Shown here: in pieces, positions 28,914 to 37,671 of the stretch
Numbering within the stretch: position 1 is the stretch's first letter
Layout: each line of letters starts with the position of its first letter
NCBI RefSeq assembly: GCF_019668485.1
Contig: NZ_AP024619.1
Span: forward strand, 2,411,757 to 2,475,756
Origin: Gelria sp. Kuro-4
GTDB lineage: Bacteria; Bacillota; DTU030; DUMP01
DNA length: 64,000 nt
Direction of reading: 5' to 3'
The notes under the pieces: generated by a model
The model's input: the letters and a program-made list of their open reading frames with translations, nothing else
Told to the model about the DNA's origin: nothing
The model's database searches: none
Made by a program: the position numbers and the translations under genes

Positions 28914-30065
28914 CTAAGGCAGGAACTCCAGGAAGACCTGGTTCGCCACCGGTAGGGCACGGGGGGTGAGGCGCAGGCCGCGCTCGTCGGCGATAAGGAG
29001 CCCGGCGGCGGTGAGCCGGGCGATGGGCCCGGCGTAAAGGGCGCGCAGGTCCACCCCGAAGCGCTGCCGGAAGCGTTCCCAGGAGACGCCCTCAACGAGC
29101 CTCAGCCCCAGGATCACCGTCTCCGCCCTCGCCAGCTCAAAAGTGGCTTCCTCCCGCTCCGCCACCGGCGGCACGCCCGCCATAACGGCCGCATGGTACG
29201 CCGTCACCGCGGAGAGGTTGGTACGTCGCACGCCGTCCAGGTAGGAGGCGGCGGCCGGCCCTAGGCCCAGGTAAGGCTCATTGCGCCAGTACACCAGGTT
29301 GTGCCGGCTCTCCCGGCCGGGACGTGCAAAATTCGAGATCTCGTACTGGCCAAGACCGGCGGCGCCCAGGCGCTCCTGGGCCTCCAGATAGAGGGCCAGG
29401 TCCAGTTCATCGGACACGGGCGCCAGGGTCCCGGCCGCGGCGCGGCGGCCGAATTCCGTTCCGGGCTCGATCGTCAGGCTGTAGGCCGAGACGTGCTCCG
29501 GCGCCAGGGCCAGGGCCTGCCTGAGCGTCGCGCGCCAGCCGGCCATAGTTTGGCCGGGGATGGCGTAGATGAGGTCCAGGCTCAGGTTGTCAAAACCGGC
29601 CGCCCGGGCCAGCTCCCAGGCGGCGCACGCCTCCCGGGCGGTGTGGCTGCGCCCGATGAACTTGAGGAGGGCGTCGTCAAAGCTCTGCACGCCCAGGCTC
29701 AGGCGGTTTACCCCCGCCGCCTTGAGCAGGCGCAGCTTCGCCGCATCCACGGTACCCGGATTGGCCTCCACCGTCCACTCCGCTCCCCGCGTACGGGGAA
29801 AACGCGCCGCCACCGCCAGCACGGCTTCGAGCTCCGCCGGCGCCAGCACCGTGGGTGTACCGCCGCCTATATAAATAGAAGGGACCTCCCAGCTGTTCGG
29901 CCAGGAGGCGAGGGCTGTTTCCGCTTCGCGTTTAAGGGCCGCCAGATACGCCTCAACCGCCGCCGGGGCCGGCGGCCGCGAGGCGAAATCGCAGTAGCAG
30001 CACTTGCGCCGGCAAAAGGGCACATGGATGTAAAGCGCCGGCGCGGGCAGGGCGGGGCGCATCAT
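28914..30065 (-). CDS. hemW: radical SAM protein HemW (coproporphyrinogen oxidase-like)
   Basis: 383 aa. It starts at ATG 30065, which overlaps the lepA stop as ATGA; the longer frame lies inside lep[17 protein letters not shown] holds the radical-SAM cysteines, followed by [10 protein letters not shown] and the HemN-like C-terminal domain. HemW family members bind heme and act as heme chaperones rather than as true HemN oxidases. The lepA-hemW-hrcA order is standard in Firmicutes. Confidence 0.95.
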   Translation of the reverse strand: MMRPALPAPALYIHVPFCRRKCCYCDFASRPPAPAAVEAYLAALKREAETALASWPNSWEVPSIYIGGGTPTVLAPAELEAVLAVAARFPRTRGAEWTVEANPGTVDAAKLRLLKAAGVNRLSLGVQSFDDALLKFIGRSHTAREACAAWELARAAGFDNLSLDLIYAIPGQTMAGWRATLRQALALAPEHVSAYSLTIEPGTEFGRRAAAGTLAPVSDELDLALYLEAQERLGAAGLGQYEISNFARPGRESRHNLVYWRNEPYLGLGPAAASYLDGVRRTNLSAVTAYHAAVMAGVPPVAEREEATFELARAETVILGLRLVEGVSWERFRQRFGVDLRALYAGPIARLTAAGLLIADERGLRLTPRALPVANQVFLEFLP

Positions 30066-31867
30066 TTCACCTTCAGGACGGCCATGAAGGCCTCCTGCGG
30101 TATCTCCACGCTGCCCACCTGCTTCATGCGCCGCTTCCCTTCCTTTTGCTTCTCGAGGAGCTTGCGCTTGCGCGTCACATCGCCCCCGTAGCACTTGGCC
30201 AAGACGTCCTTGCGCAACGCCCGCACCGTCTCCCGGGCGATGACGCGGCCGCCGACGGCCGCCTGAATGGGCACCTCGAACAGCTGGCGGGGTATGAGGC
30301 TGCGCAGCTTCTCCACCAGCCGGCGGCCCTGCGCCTGGGCACGCTCGCGGTGGACAATGAGCGAGAGCGCATCCACCGGCTCCCCGTTGATGAGGATATC
30401 CAGCTTCACCAGGTCACTCGGGCGGTGGCCCAGGTAGTCGTAATCCAAGGAAGCATAGCCGCGCGTGCGGGACTTAAGGAGGTCAAAGAAGTCAAAGATG
30501 ATTTCGGAAAGCGGCAGGTCATAGGTAAGAAGGACCCGCGTCTGGTCCAGGTACTCCATGTTGTGGTAGGTGCCGCGCTTTTCCTGCGCCAGTTCCATCA
30601 CCGCGCCGACAAAGTCGCCGGGAACGATGATGGTGGCGCGGACGTAAGGCTCGGCCAGGGAGGCAATCTCGGTGGGCGGCGGCAGCTTGGCCGGGCTTTC
30701 TACCGCCAGGACCTCGCCGTCCGTCTTGGTCACTTCGTAAACCACGTTGGGAGCCGTGGCGATAAGCTGGACCCCGAACTCGCGCTCCAGCCGTTCCTCG
30801 ACAATTTCCATGTGCAGCAGCCCCAGAAAGCCGCAGCGGAAACCAAAGCCCAGCGCCACCGACTTTTCCGGCTCGAACACCAGGGCGGCATCGTTAAGCT
30901 GCAGCTTCTCCAAAGCCTCGCGCAGCGCATCGTAGTCGCTGGTTTCCTGGGGGTAAATCCCGCAGTACACCATGGGGCGCAGGCGCCGGTAACCAGGGAG
31001 CGGTTTTGCCACCGGGCGCGCGGCGGCGGTGATGGTGTCGCCGACGCGGGCGTCCTGGATGATTTTGATGCCGGCGCTGAGGTACCCCACCTCACCGGGA
31101 CCCAGCATGTCCACCGGGGTAAAGGCCGGGCGGAACACCCCCACCTCGCCCACCTCATACTCCTTGCCGGTGGCCAGCAGCCGGATCTTCTGCCCGCGCC
31201 GGATGCTCCCCTGCATCACCCGGACGTAGGCGATCACGCCGCGGTAAGAGTCGAACTTGGAGTCGAAGATGAGGGCGGCCAAGGGTGCATCGCTCGCCCC
31301 GGCCGGCGGCGGTATGCGCGCCACCACCGCTTCCAGCACCTCGGGCACGCCCTCGCCCGTCTTGGCGCTGCACAGGATCGCTTCCGCCGGGTCCAGGCCG
31401 AGGACGTCCGCCAGCTCGCGCCGTACGCGCTCCGGGTCGGCGCTGGGCAGGTCAATCTTGTTGATCACGGGGATAATGGTGAGATTGTGTTCCAGGGCGA
31501 GGTAAGTGTTGGCCAGCGTCTGCGCCTCAATCCCCTGTGTGGCATCCACCACCAAAAGAGCCCCTTCGCAGGCTGCCAGGCTGCGCGAGACCTCATAGGT
31601 AAAATCCACGTGGCCCGGCGTATCGATGAGGTTGAGCTCGTACTCCTGGCCGTCCTGCGCGCGGTAGCTGATGCGCACCGGCTGGAGTTTGATGGTGATG
31701 CCCCGCTCGCGCTCCAGGTCCATCTGGTCCAGCACCTGGTCGGTCATCTCGCGCGCGCTGAGGGTGCCGGTAAGCTCCAGGATGCGATCGGCCAAGGTCG
31801 ACTTACCGTGGTCGATGTGAGCGATAATAGAAAAATTGCGGATGTGCGCTGTCCGTTCCTGCGGCAT
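30062..31867 (-). CDS. lepA: elongation factor 4 (LepA)
   Basis: 601 aa translational GTPase. G1 [16 protein letters not shown]2 RGITI, G3 DTPGHVDF and G4 NKIDLPSA are present, and the C-terminal LepA-specific domain ends with [17 protein letters not shown]. It is the first gene before hemW and has a plausible promoter at 31905-31933. Confidence 0.98.
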   Translation of the reverse strand: MPQERTAHIRNFSIIAHIDHGKSTLADRILELTGTLSAREMTDQVLDQMDLERERGITIKLQPVRISYRAQDGQEYELNLIDTPGHVDFTYEVSRSLAACEGALLVVDATQGIEAQTLANTYLALEHNLTIIPVINKIDLPSADPERVRRELADVLGLDPAEAILCSAKTGEGVPEVLEAVVARIPPPAGASDAPLAALIFDSKFDSYRGVIAYVRVMQGSIRRGQKIRLLATGKEYEVGEVGVFRPAFTPVDMLGPGEVGYLSAGIKIIQDARVGDTITAAARPVAKPLPGYRRLRPMVYCGIYPQETSDYDALREALEKLQLNDAALVFEPEKSVALGFGFRCGFLGLLHMEIVEERLEREFGVQLIATAPNVVYEVTKTDGEVLAVESPAKLPPPTEIASLAEPYVRATIIVPGDFVGAVMELAQEKRGTYHNMEYLDQTRVLLTYDLPLSEIIFDFFDLLKSRTRGYASLDYDYLGHRPSDLVKLDILINGEPVDALSLIVHRERAQAQGRRLVEKLRSLIPRQLFEVPIQAAVGGRVIARETVRALRKDVLAKCYGGDVTRKRKLLEKQKEGKRRMKQVGSVEIPQEAFMAVLKVK

Positions 31868-31904
31868 GGGCGTTCACGCCTTCCTTAACGCTTTGCTACC
31901 GAAG

Positions 31905-31933
31905 ATTATACCATCTCCGCCCCGCCCCAGCAA
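31905..31933 (-). promoter_or_regulatory. candidate sigma-A promoter of lepA-hemW
   Basis: Minus strand: TTGCTG (31928-31933), 17-nt spacer, TATAAT (31905-31910), 38 nt before the lepA ATG. Confidence 0.65.
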
Positions 31934-31967
31934 CAGACCCCGCCCACCCGCCCCTTCCTGCCCCGGC

Positions 31968-32438
31968 CTAAGCGCAGGCAGCCACGTTGATCTCGATCCG
32001 GCCCCGCCCGAACTCAAAGGGAATCACCAGGAGGGGCCGGTCATCCTGGCGGTCGGCCGCCCGGTTAAACTCCCGGCCGGTCAGCACCGTGGGCACCGTC
32101 AAAGAAGCCTGGATCCCTTCCTCCGCCAGTATGGTCAGCGCCCGGCCCATGATCATGTTCCCCAGCTCCCCCAGGGCGGACCTGGCCAGATCCGTGAGGA
32201 ACAGGACGCTCGTCGTGCCCAAAAGCTGCGACGCGATCTCGAGGCCCCAGCGGTCCTCCAAGGAAAGCACCACTTGACAGCAAAAATCCCCCGTCACGTC
32301 AAAGAGCACCAGGACCTCCTCCGGCAGAAAAGGGACTTTACGGATATGCACCCGGCCGCGCTGGCCATCCAGCTTGAGGAGCTGGTGTACTACCTCATCA
32401 CAGGCCGTGAGAATTGGATTGATAAACTTCGCTTCCAT
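31968..32438 (-). CDS. CheX-like chemotaxis phosphatase domain protein
   Basis: 156 aa. It has NPILTACDEVVHQLL at the N-terminus and the CheC/CheX/FliY active-site pattern ALGELGNMIMGRAL (E-x2-N). CheX proteins dephosphorylate CheY-P, but stand-alone single-domain members also occur outside chemotaxis clusters, as here between spoIIP and lepA. The start ATG 32438 follows GGGGGAGAACCGG. A TATAAT lies at 32474-32479 without a convincing -35 box. Confidence 0.85.
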   Translation of the reverse strand: MEAKFINPILTACDEVVHQLLKLDGQRGRVHIRKVPFLPEEVLVLFDVTGDFCCQVVLSLEDRWGLEIASQLLGTTSVLFLTDLARSALGELGNMIMGRALTILAEEGIQASLTVPTVLTGREFNRAADRQDDRPLLVIPFEFGRGRIEINVAACA

Positions 32439-32539
32439 CCGGTTCTCCCCCTGGGTAGCAGTAGTCCGGTCTTATTATATTCGCTGCCGGGGCCGCTTTT
32501 CTAGGGGTACAAGGGCCCGGCCCCCCGTTTTTTTCGCGC

Positions 32540-33727
32540 TTAAGGCAGTTCCGGGAGCAGGACCGCAATGGCGTCCGCCAGGTAACGGGCAGCCAGTTTG
32601 GCCTCCTCCAAGGTATTCTGGTCGCCGCCGATTTCCACCAGGAGGGCCTGGGGGTGCAGGTGCTGGTTGAAGCGGGCGGTGTCGATCTTGATGCCGCGGG
32701 AAAGCCCGGGGTAAAGGGACTCCAGCTTCTGCTGCAGCTTAAGAGCAAAGGCATGATTCTTCTGCCAGTTGGGGTGGGCCAGTCCCAGACGGTCCGTCCC
32801 GACAATAAGGTAAAGGCGCGCCACCTTTCGGCCGGCGATCTCCGCGGTGGTCATGCTGTGCGACTCCCTGGGGTCCGTGGAAGGGGCATCGCGATGTACG
32901 TCGAGGAGCATCTTAAGGCCGGAGTTTGCCTTTACCAAGCGGGCGGCGGTATCCGCCGAGTGCAGGTAAGCCTCCCGGAACTTTTCACCGTCGTGGCGGG
33001 TGGTGTCGTGCACGGCGCGGATGCCGTGCTCGGCCAGCGCCTCCACCAAGGTTTCGCCCACCGCCACAATACCGGCCTTACGGTTATAGGTGTGGCTGGT
33101 CCCGGCGGTGGGTACGTAATCCTCGGAGGTATGGGTGTGGTAAACGGCCACCACGGGCGGCCCAGTGGGTGCCTGGGCGGGCTTGACGGGTGGCTGCGCC
33201 GCCGGCACCTCGCCCGGAGACGGCGGTGCCGGCGGCGTCGGGGAGGCGGGTGGCACCGGCGGCAGGGGCGTAGGCCGCGCGGTCCCCCGACCCAAGAGGC
33301 CAAAGAGAGCCAGCTCACTCTTAAAAAAGGCCAGCGGCCCACCCGCTCCCGGAAGGCCCAGGCCCTGCAGGGAAAAGGCCGGCAGCTTCAGCCCCAGCCG
33401 GTCCTTCTCCCTTCCCTGCGCCCGGAGCGGGGCCAGGGGTAGACCCTGGTGCAGAACGGCGGTATAGTCAAGCGGGTACCTTTCCAGCACCGCCGACACC
33501 CAGGCCGGCAGGCCGCTTTCCCCGGACGCCGCCGGTGCAAAAGCCGGCACCGCCTGGGGCGGCCTTATGTTTGGAACCCAAGAGATAAATAGCGCCACCA
33601 GGCAAAACCCCGCGGTGAGTAAAGCCAGGCTCCTGAGCCAGGGGCCGGGCCGAAGCCGCCGGGGGCTGAGACGCAACCTCACCAGGTGCCAGCGCAACGC
33701 CTTCACCTCTTTAGTGCTGCCGTCCAT
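32540..33727 (-). CDS. spoIIP: stage II sporulation protein P
   Basis: 395 aa from ATG 33727. One N-terminal membrane helix (LALLTAGFCLVALFISWV) is followed by a Pro-rich linker of about 40 residues and then the amidase/endopeptidase domain with VAVYHTHTSEDYVP, LLDVHRDAPSTDPR and LLVEIGGDQN. SpoIIP strips peptidoglycan with SpoIID and SpoIIM during forespore engulfment, which shows that the organism sporulates. The frame is open to 34147 but that part has no family match. Confidence 0.93.
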   Translation of the reverse strand: MDGSTKEVKALRWHLVRLRLSPRRLRPGPWLRSLALLTAGFCLVALFISWVPNIRPPQAVPAFAPAASGESGLPAWVSAVLERYPLDYTAVLHQGLPLAPLRAQGREKDRLGLKLPAFSLQGLGLPGAGGPLAFFKSELALFGLLGRGTARPTPLPPVPPASPTPPAPPSPGEVPAAQPPVKPAQAPTGPPVVAVYHTHTSEDYVPTAGTSHTYNRKAGIVAVGETLVEALAEHGIRAVHDTTRHDGEKFREAYLHSADTAARLVKANSGLKMLLDVHRDAPSTDPRESHSMTTAEIAGRKVARLYLIVGTDRLGLAHPNWQKNHAFALKLQQKLESLYPGLSRGIKIDTARFNQHLHPQALLVEIGGDQNTLEEAKLAARYLADAIAVLLPELP

Positions 33728-33823
33728 GCCGGTCTCCGCCGCCGCTTTCCTATAGAAAAACACTATGCCCCCGCCCCGCTCTTTAGACCGGCGCGGCGCC
33801 CGCCCGAAAAAGAGTGCGGTGCG

Positions 33824-33853
33824 TTGTATCCCCCTTACCGCGCGTGGTATAAT
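33824..33853 (+). promoter_or_regulatory. sigma-A promoter of the nfu gene
   Basis: TTGTAT (33824-33829), 18-nt spacer, TATAAT (33848-33853), 42 nt before the TTG start at 33896. Confidence 0.7.
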
Positions 33854-33895
33854 GAGACGAGGCACGTCAAAAAGCCGAAAAGAGGTGACTAGGGA

Positions 33896-34120
33896 TTGAA
33901 AGAGAAGGTTGAGCAGGCCCTGGCCAAGATCCGCCCGGCCCTCCAGGCCGACGGCGGCGACGTGGAACTGGTGGCCGCTGACGAAGCCACCGGGGTTGTC
34001 AAAGTGCGCCTTACGGGAACCTGCGGCGGCTGCCCGTTCGCCCTTATGACCCTGAAGCAGGGTATCGAGCAAACCCTCAAGGAAGAGGTTCCAGAGGTCA
34101 AGGAAGTTCAGTCCGTTTAG
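33896..34120 (+). CDS. NifU C-terminal domain (Nfu-type) Fe-S scaffold protein
   Basis: 74 aa. KIRPALQADGGDVELV and the thioredoxin-like CGGCP motif bind and hand over [4Fe-4S] clusters. The start is TTG at 33896 after AGAGGTGACTAGGGA. It is monocistronic, with its own promoter and a strong terminator at 34125-34165. Confidence 0.93.
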   Translation: MKEKVEQALAKIRPALQADGGDVELVAADEATGVVKVRLTGTCGGCPFALMTLKQGIEQTLKEEVPEVKEVQSV

Positions 34121-34124
34121 CAAA

Positions 34125-34165
34125 AAACCCGGCTGAGGGCTCTTCACCCTCAGCCGGGTTTTTTG
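34125..34165. terminator. strong bidirectional intrinsic terminator
   Basis: AAACCCGGCTGAGGG pairs perfectly (15 bp) with CCCTCAGCCGGGTTT around CTCTTCA. A T-run follows on the plus strand and an A-run precedes it, so it can stop nfu and also minus-strand transcription. Confidence 0.92.
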
Positions 34166-34344
34166 GTTTTGAGCCGGGTTCTTTTTCCCGGCGGGCCGGA
34201 ACGAGCAGGCGCGCCGCGCGCCGAACGGCCTCCCTCATCCTGCAGTTCTTCTTCAAAAATGCCTTCGGTCCTGGCCTCGTCATCGTCATCGTTATTTTTT
34301 ACCACCTTCGCCTCGGCCTTCCTCTTGTCATTCATGTCATGCAC
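34150..34344 (-). CDS. possible small highly charged protein
   Basis: 64 codons, ATG at 34344 after GAGGTGC. The product is unusually charged (NNDDDDEARTEG, then basic KRTRLKTKK) and its last codons enter the terminator stem. No family is recognised. The start and composition are reasonable for a small sporulation-type or DNA-binding protein, but a competing frame (34098-34289) overlaps it and it may be spurious. Confidence 0.35.
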   Translation of the reverse strand: MHDMNDKRKAEAKVVKNNDDDDEARTEGIFEEELQDEGGRSARGAPARSGPPGKRTRLKTKKPG

Positions 34345-34468
34345 CTCGCTTTTAGTCTGCGCCGACCTGGCAGGTTTATGCCCGGGAGGCAGAAGCTGCG
34401 GCTATATCTCGGCACACCTGCGGGCAAAATACTCTTGGTCCCCAAAAATTCTTAAGGAGGGTGCTCGT

Positions 34469-34708
34469 ATGACCGTAGGCCAGAAACTCCACCAAACCGT
34501 GGCCAGCCTGGAAGGCGCCGTGGGCAGTCTGAAGAGTTTCGCCCTGGACACGCAGGACCAGAGTGCCAAGCAGCAATTTGACGCCTACGCCCGGCAGCTG
34601 GACCAGATCGTCCAAGGCCTCAAGACGCGGACCAACTACGTGGAAGCCCAGGAACCCGCCTACAAGATGTCGCCTACGGCCAAGGCGCACGCCAAGAAAC
34701 AGTTCTAA
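34469..34708 (+). CDS. DUF1657 family protein
   Basis: 79 aa from ATG 34469 (AAGGAGGGTGCTCGT upstream). MTVGQKLHQTVASLEGAVGS and KTRTNYVEAQEPAYKMSP match DUF1657, small helical proteins found in spore formers, often near spoVA or DUF421 genes. Function unknown. No sigma-G or sigma-F promoter could be assigned with confidence in the 124 nt upstream. Confidence 0.85.
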   Translation: MTVGQKLHQTVASLEGAVGSLKSFALDTQDQSAKQQFDAYARQLDQIVQGLKTRTNYVEAQEPAYKMSPTAKAHAKKQF

Positions 34709-34718
34709 GGAGCACCCC

Positions 34719-34736
34719 GGGCGCCGTCCGGCGCCC
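34719..34736 (+). terminator. hairpin after the DUF1657 gene
   Basis: GGGCGCC-GTCC-GGCGCCC, 7 bp perfect, 11 nt after the stop codon. There is no U-tract, so termination would be weak. Confidence 0.4.
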
Positions 34737-34813
34737 TACATAAGGCGCCAAGCGGCAAAAATCGATCGCTACATGACAAATGATTGACAAGGATTCTGCG
34801 CCGGCAGGGCGAA

Positions 34814-34841
34814 AACCCGGCAGGAAGTGTTCCGCCGGGTT
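34814..34841 (+). promoter_or_regulatory. hairpin in the leader of the alcohol dehydrogenase gene
   Basis: AACCCGGC-A-GGAA-GTG-TTCC-GCCGGGTT forms a 12-bp stem with one bulge, ending 31 nt before the start codon. No promoter could be assigned nearby; a TTGACA at 34784 lacks a matching -10. The other bases from 34709 to 34871 show nothing else. Confidence 0.4.
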
Positions 34842-34871
34842 CATGGCTAACACAGCAATGGAGGGACAGAA

Positions 34872-36032
34872 ATGGCTGAATACGTTTTGCCGCCGGTGGT
34901 TCTCCTCAGGCCAGGTGTCGCGCGGTCGGTCGGTCAGGAGGTGGCCGGCCTCGGTTGCCGCAAAGTGCTTATCGTGACCGACAGGTTCCTGGTGGAAATG
35001 GGGCTCGCCGGCCGCATCCAGGACAACCTGAGGCAGGCCGGGGTAGAAAGCGTGATCTACTCGGGCGTCAACCCCGATCCGACCACCGGTAACGTGGCGG
35101 GTGGCATTAAGCTTCTTAAGGAGAACGGGTGTGATGCCGTGGTGGGCATCGGCGGCGGCAGCGCGCTGGACTGCGGCAAGACAGTGGCCTACATAGGCGC
35201 CGCCTTTCCCGACGACGTACCCCAAGCCATGCGCAGACCTGCCGCTCCCGGTGCCGGCGGGCTGCCCTTTATCGCCATTCCCACCACGGCCGGTACCGGG
35301 AGCGAGGCCACGCAGTTTGTGGTCATCACCGACCCGGTGGCCAAGGAAAAGATGGTGATCGTCAACCGTCATCTCATGGCCCGCCTAGCCCTGGATGACC
35401 CGGAACTCACCGCCACCATGCCCCCGAAAATGACCGCCGCCACAGGCATGGACGCCCTGGCCCACGCCGTGGAGGCCTATGTTTCGCCCAACGCCAGCCC
35501 GCTTTCCGACGCTCTCGCCCTTAAAGCCGTCCGCCTGATCGGGCATAACCTCCGTCAGGCTTTCGCCCAAGGCAACGACATGGCCGCCCGTACCGCTATG
35601 ATGGAGGCACAGCTTTTGGCGGGCATGGCCTTCAACAACGCCGGGGTAGGCTATGTCCATGCCATGGCTCATCCGCTGGGCGCCCGTTACCACATCCACC
35701 ACGGCGTGTGCTGCTCGCTCCTTCTGCCCCAGGTGTGCGCCTTTAACCTCTCGCTGGTACCGGAACGGTATGCCGAAATTGCGGCCGCCCTGGGACGGGA
35801 TGTGCGCGGCCTCTCCGCCGAGGCCGCCGCCCGGCAGGCCGTGGAAGCCATCGTCCGGCTCCGGCACGACCTGAAGCTTCCGGAACGCCTTTCCGAGGTA
35901 GGTGCGCGCGAAGAAGACCTCCTCTCCCTCGCCGAGGAAGCCCTGCACGACCGCTGCGCCCTCACCAACCCGCGCCAAGCCACGCGCGAAGAAGTGGCCC
36001 GCCTCTACCTGGGGTCAGGTATCAACTTTTAA
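34872..36032 (+). CDS. iron-containing alcohol dehydrogenase
   Basis: 386 aa, type III (Fe) ADH. It has VVGIGGGSALDCGKTVAY (cofactor binding), IPTTAGTGSEATQFVVI, and the metal site made of MDALAHAVEAYVS plus HAMAHPLGARYHIHHG. It would interconvert a short-chain aldehyde and alcohol with NAD(P)H. The closest functional analogue in microcompartment loci is PduQ/EutG, and a pdu operon begins 1.6 kb downstream, though no targeting helix is present at the N-terminus. The last residues (LGSGINF) are encoded by a 20-bp sequence repeated at 49147, so the native C-terminus may have been replaced by an insertion. Confidence 0.93.
   Translation: MAEYVLPPVVLLRPGVARSVGQEVAGLGCRKVLIVTDRFLVEMGLAGRIQDNLRQAGVESVIYSGVNPDPTTGNVAGGIKLLKENGCDAVVGIGGGSALDCGKTVAYIGAAFPDDVPQAMRRPAAPGAGGLPFIAIPTTAGTGSEATQFVVITDPVAKEKMVIVNRHLMARLALDDPELTATMPPKMTAATGMDALAHAVEAYVSPNASPLSDALALKAVRLIGHNLRQAFAQGNDMAARTAMMEAQLLAGMAFNNAGVGYVHAMAHPLGARYHIHHGVCCSLLLPQVCAFNLSLVPERYAEIAAALGRDVRGLSAEAAARQAVEAIVRLRHDLKLPERLSEVGAREEDLLSLAEEALHDRCALTNPRQATREEVARLYLGSGINF
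36011..36030 (+). repeat. 20-bp repeat, left copy (inverted copy at 49147)
   Basis: Begins GGGGTCAGG and ends CAACTTTT. An exact inverted copy lies at 49147-49166. It overlaps the last codons of the alcohol dehydrogenase. It is probably the remnant of a mobile-element end. Confidence 0.8.
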
Positions 36033-36047
36033 AAGTAACGTGTCGAA

Positions 36048-36083
36048 ATCAAGGGCCTGCTGAGCGGGCCCTTGATCTTTTTT
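36048..36083 (+). terminator. intrinsic terminator after the alcohol dehydrogenase
   Basis: ATCAAGGGCC and GGCCCTTGAT form a perfect 10-bp stem, followed by CTTTTTT. Confidence 0.9.
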
Positions 36084-36092
36084 CCCGTTGGC

Positions 36093-36123
36093 AAAAAGAG
36101 CCGGCGCTTTCTTCTAAGCCGGC
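36093..36123 (-). terminator. intrinsic terminator after the phospholipase C-like gene
   Basis: Minus strand: GCCGGC, 12-nt loop, GCCGGC, then TCTTTTT. It lies 28 nt past the stop at 36152. Confidence 0.65.
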
Positions 36124-36151
36124 CTGGCGACTGGTCTTATGCGGCCGGGAG

Positions 36152-36970
36152 CTACGCTTTTTGGCTTTTCGTGCCGTCCGCCACCGCCTCGAAAAAGCGA
36201 TGGATCAGCCCGGCGGTCCGGCGCAGGGTGTAAGGAATGAGCAGGTGCGCCACCTCAGGCCAGTTTTCCCGGTAGTGGGGATTAACGCTACGATCAATCC
36301 GGGGCAACAGGCGGTACGAGGTGGCAGCCGCATCGTCGATCCAGTCGTAAACCCGGGCCGAGGTGGTAAAGTGGGTACCGTACTTGGGGTGCGCGTGGCT
36401 CCCCTGCCAGGTGTACTCGCCGCCGGAGGTGACGCTGAACTTTTGCCAGCGTTCCTCCTCGCGCAGCCAGGCCTCGTACGCCGCGTGGCCGTATGGATCG
36501 AGCCCGAGCGGCATAAAGGCCCCCATCAGCCCGGCGTGCTGGGGTACACAAGCATCCTGCAACAAGTGCAGCACCAGCCCCAAACGGTACAGGGCGGCTT
36601 TTTTCTTCCCGCGCTTCCAGAAGCGGCGGGCGCGGCTAAACTGAAAGGCGGCCACCTCCGCCGAACTAGGCCGGCAGCCGGCAAACCCCCGGTGCTTGAA
36701 GGGGTGGTGAAAGTGAAAGAAAACGCCGAGTTTTCCGTCGGCCGCGGCCGTCCCTGCGGCAAGCGCATCCCCCAGCCCCTGCCCCCGGGGCGGCGGCAGC
36801 AGCAAGCGGGCTTCGGGAAACTTGTCGGCAGCCAGGATGATGATGCCCTGGCGGGCGAAGGAACTGTGGTCAAATTTATAGTAACGCTGCTCCACCGCGC
36901 TCCCCCCTGAAAGCAGCATATGCAGCAGCCGCAGGGAGGGGCACGTGGACAGGACCGCGCTTTCCCGCAT
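36152..36970 (-). CDS. zinc-dependent phospholipase C / S1-P1 nuclease fold protein
   Basis: 272 aa from ATG 36970. Histidine- and aspartate-rich motifs typical of the alpha-toxin/PLC fold can be seen: FHFHHPFKHRGF, LGLVLHLLQDACVPQHAG (a zinc motif, with HLLQD for the usual HYLGD), HAAYEAWLREE and YDWIDDAA. No clear signal peptide is present, unlike secreted PLCs. The start is uncertain because the frame continues into nrdR. Its role is unknown. It follows nrdR by 7 nt, so the two may be co-transcribed. Confidence 0.75.
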   Translation of the reverse strand: MRESAVLSTCPSLRLLHMLLSGGSAVEQRYYKFDHSSFARQGIIILAADKFPEARLLLPPPRGQGLGDALAAGTAAADGKLGVFFHFHHPFKHRGFAGCRPSSAEVAAFQFSRARRFWKRGKKKAALYRLGLVLHLLQDACVPQHAGLMGAFMPLGLDPYGHAAYEAWLREEERWQKFSVTSGGEYTWQGSHAHPKYGTHFTTSARVYDWIDDAAATSYRLLPRIDRSVNPHYRENWPEVAHLLIPYTLRRTAGLIHRFFEAVADGTKSQKA

Positions 36971-36977
36971 TGGGCCG

Positions 36978-37448
36978 CTAGTCGCCTTCCTTTTTTTGCC
37001 GGCCGAGAAGCGACTCCAGCTCTTCGCGAAAGCGCTCGACATCGGTAAAGCGCCGGTATACAGAAGCAAAGCGCACGTAGGCCACCTCGTCCAGCTTACG
37101 CAGCCTTGCCATCACCAGGTCCCCGATGGTGGTGGAAGGCACTTCCTCTAGGAGAGTATTGCGTACATCTCGCTCCACTCCCTCGGCCAGCGCCTCCAGG
37201 GTGGCCAGGGGAACCGGCCGCTTCTCGCAGGCCTTTACCAGGCCGGTGAGGATCTTCTGCCGGTCGAAACGCTCGCGGCGCCCGTCGCGTTTGACGACAA
37301 AAAGCGGCTGCTCTTCCACGCGCTCATAGGTGGTGAAGCGCCGCCCGCAGCCGCCACACTCGCGCCGCCGGCGGATGACGGACCCGGCTTCGGCCGGGCG
37401 CGAGTCTAAGACCTTGGTGTCCGGCTCGCCGCAAAAGGGACAGCGCAT
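36978..37448 (-). CDS. nrdR: transcriptional repressor NrdR
   Basis: 156 aa. The zinc ribbon [17 protein letters not shown] and [17 protein letters not shown] is followed by an ATP-cone ([20 protein letters not shown]). NrdR senses ATP/dATP and represses ribonucleotide reductase genes. A good promoter lies at 37479-37507. No nrd gene occurs in the window. Confidence 0.97.
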   Translation of the reverse strand: MRCPFCGEPDTKVLDSRPAEAGSVIRRRRECGGCGRRFTTYERVEEQPLFVVKRDGRRERFDRQKILTGLVKACEKRPVPLATLEALAEGVERDVRNTLLEEVPSTTIGDLVMARLRKLDEVAYVRFASVYRRFTDVERFREELESLLGRQKKEGD

Positions 37449-37478
37449 GCCTTCCCGCCCCCTTTTCTTGTTAGCTTC

Positions 37479-37507
37479 ATTATATTATCTACCCTTGTCC
37501 CTGTCGA
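37479..37507 (-). promoter_or_regulatory. sigma-A promoter of nrdR
   Basis: Minus strand: TCGACA (37502-37507), 17-nt spacer, TATAAT (37479-37484), 30 nt before the ATG. Confidence 0.75.
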
Positions 37508-37645
37508 GCCGCGCCGAAACCTGGGCCGGCGGCTAATAAGCTGCCGCCCCCGAGGATAAACTACACGCGACGTGCCACATCCACTCCGCAAACAAGGGGG
37601 GATCGGCGAGACCGGCGCGAAAAGAGAGAAGGCACGGACGTCAGC

Positions 37646-37659
37646 CTCACATTTGTGAG
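37646..37659. promoter_or_regulatory. operator-like inverted repeat before the microcompartment operon
   Basis: CTCACA-TT-TGTGAG, just upstream of the ribosome site (GAGGGGGGA) of the first gene at 37672. The rest of 37508-37671 shows no clear sigma-A promoter and no recognisable cobalamin riboswitch. Confidence 0.35.
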
Positions 37660-37671
37660 AGGGGGGATTTA

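Noticed and set aside
34784-34812. Promoter for the alcohol dehydrogenase at TTGACA 34784
   Set aside because: The sequence 17 nt downstream is GGGCGA, with no A/T-rich -10 hexamer.
37508-37671. Cobalamin riboswitch upstream of the B12-dependent dehydratase operon
   Set aside because: I looked for the B12 box and the GCCACTG core; GTGCCACATCCACTC and CGTCAGCC are the nearest strings but they are neither in order nor in a convincing fold.
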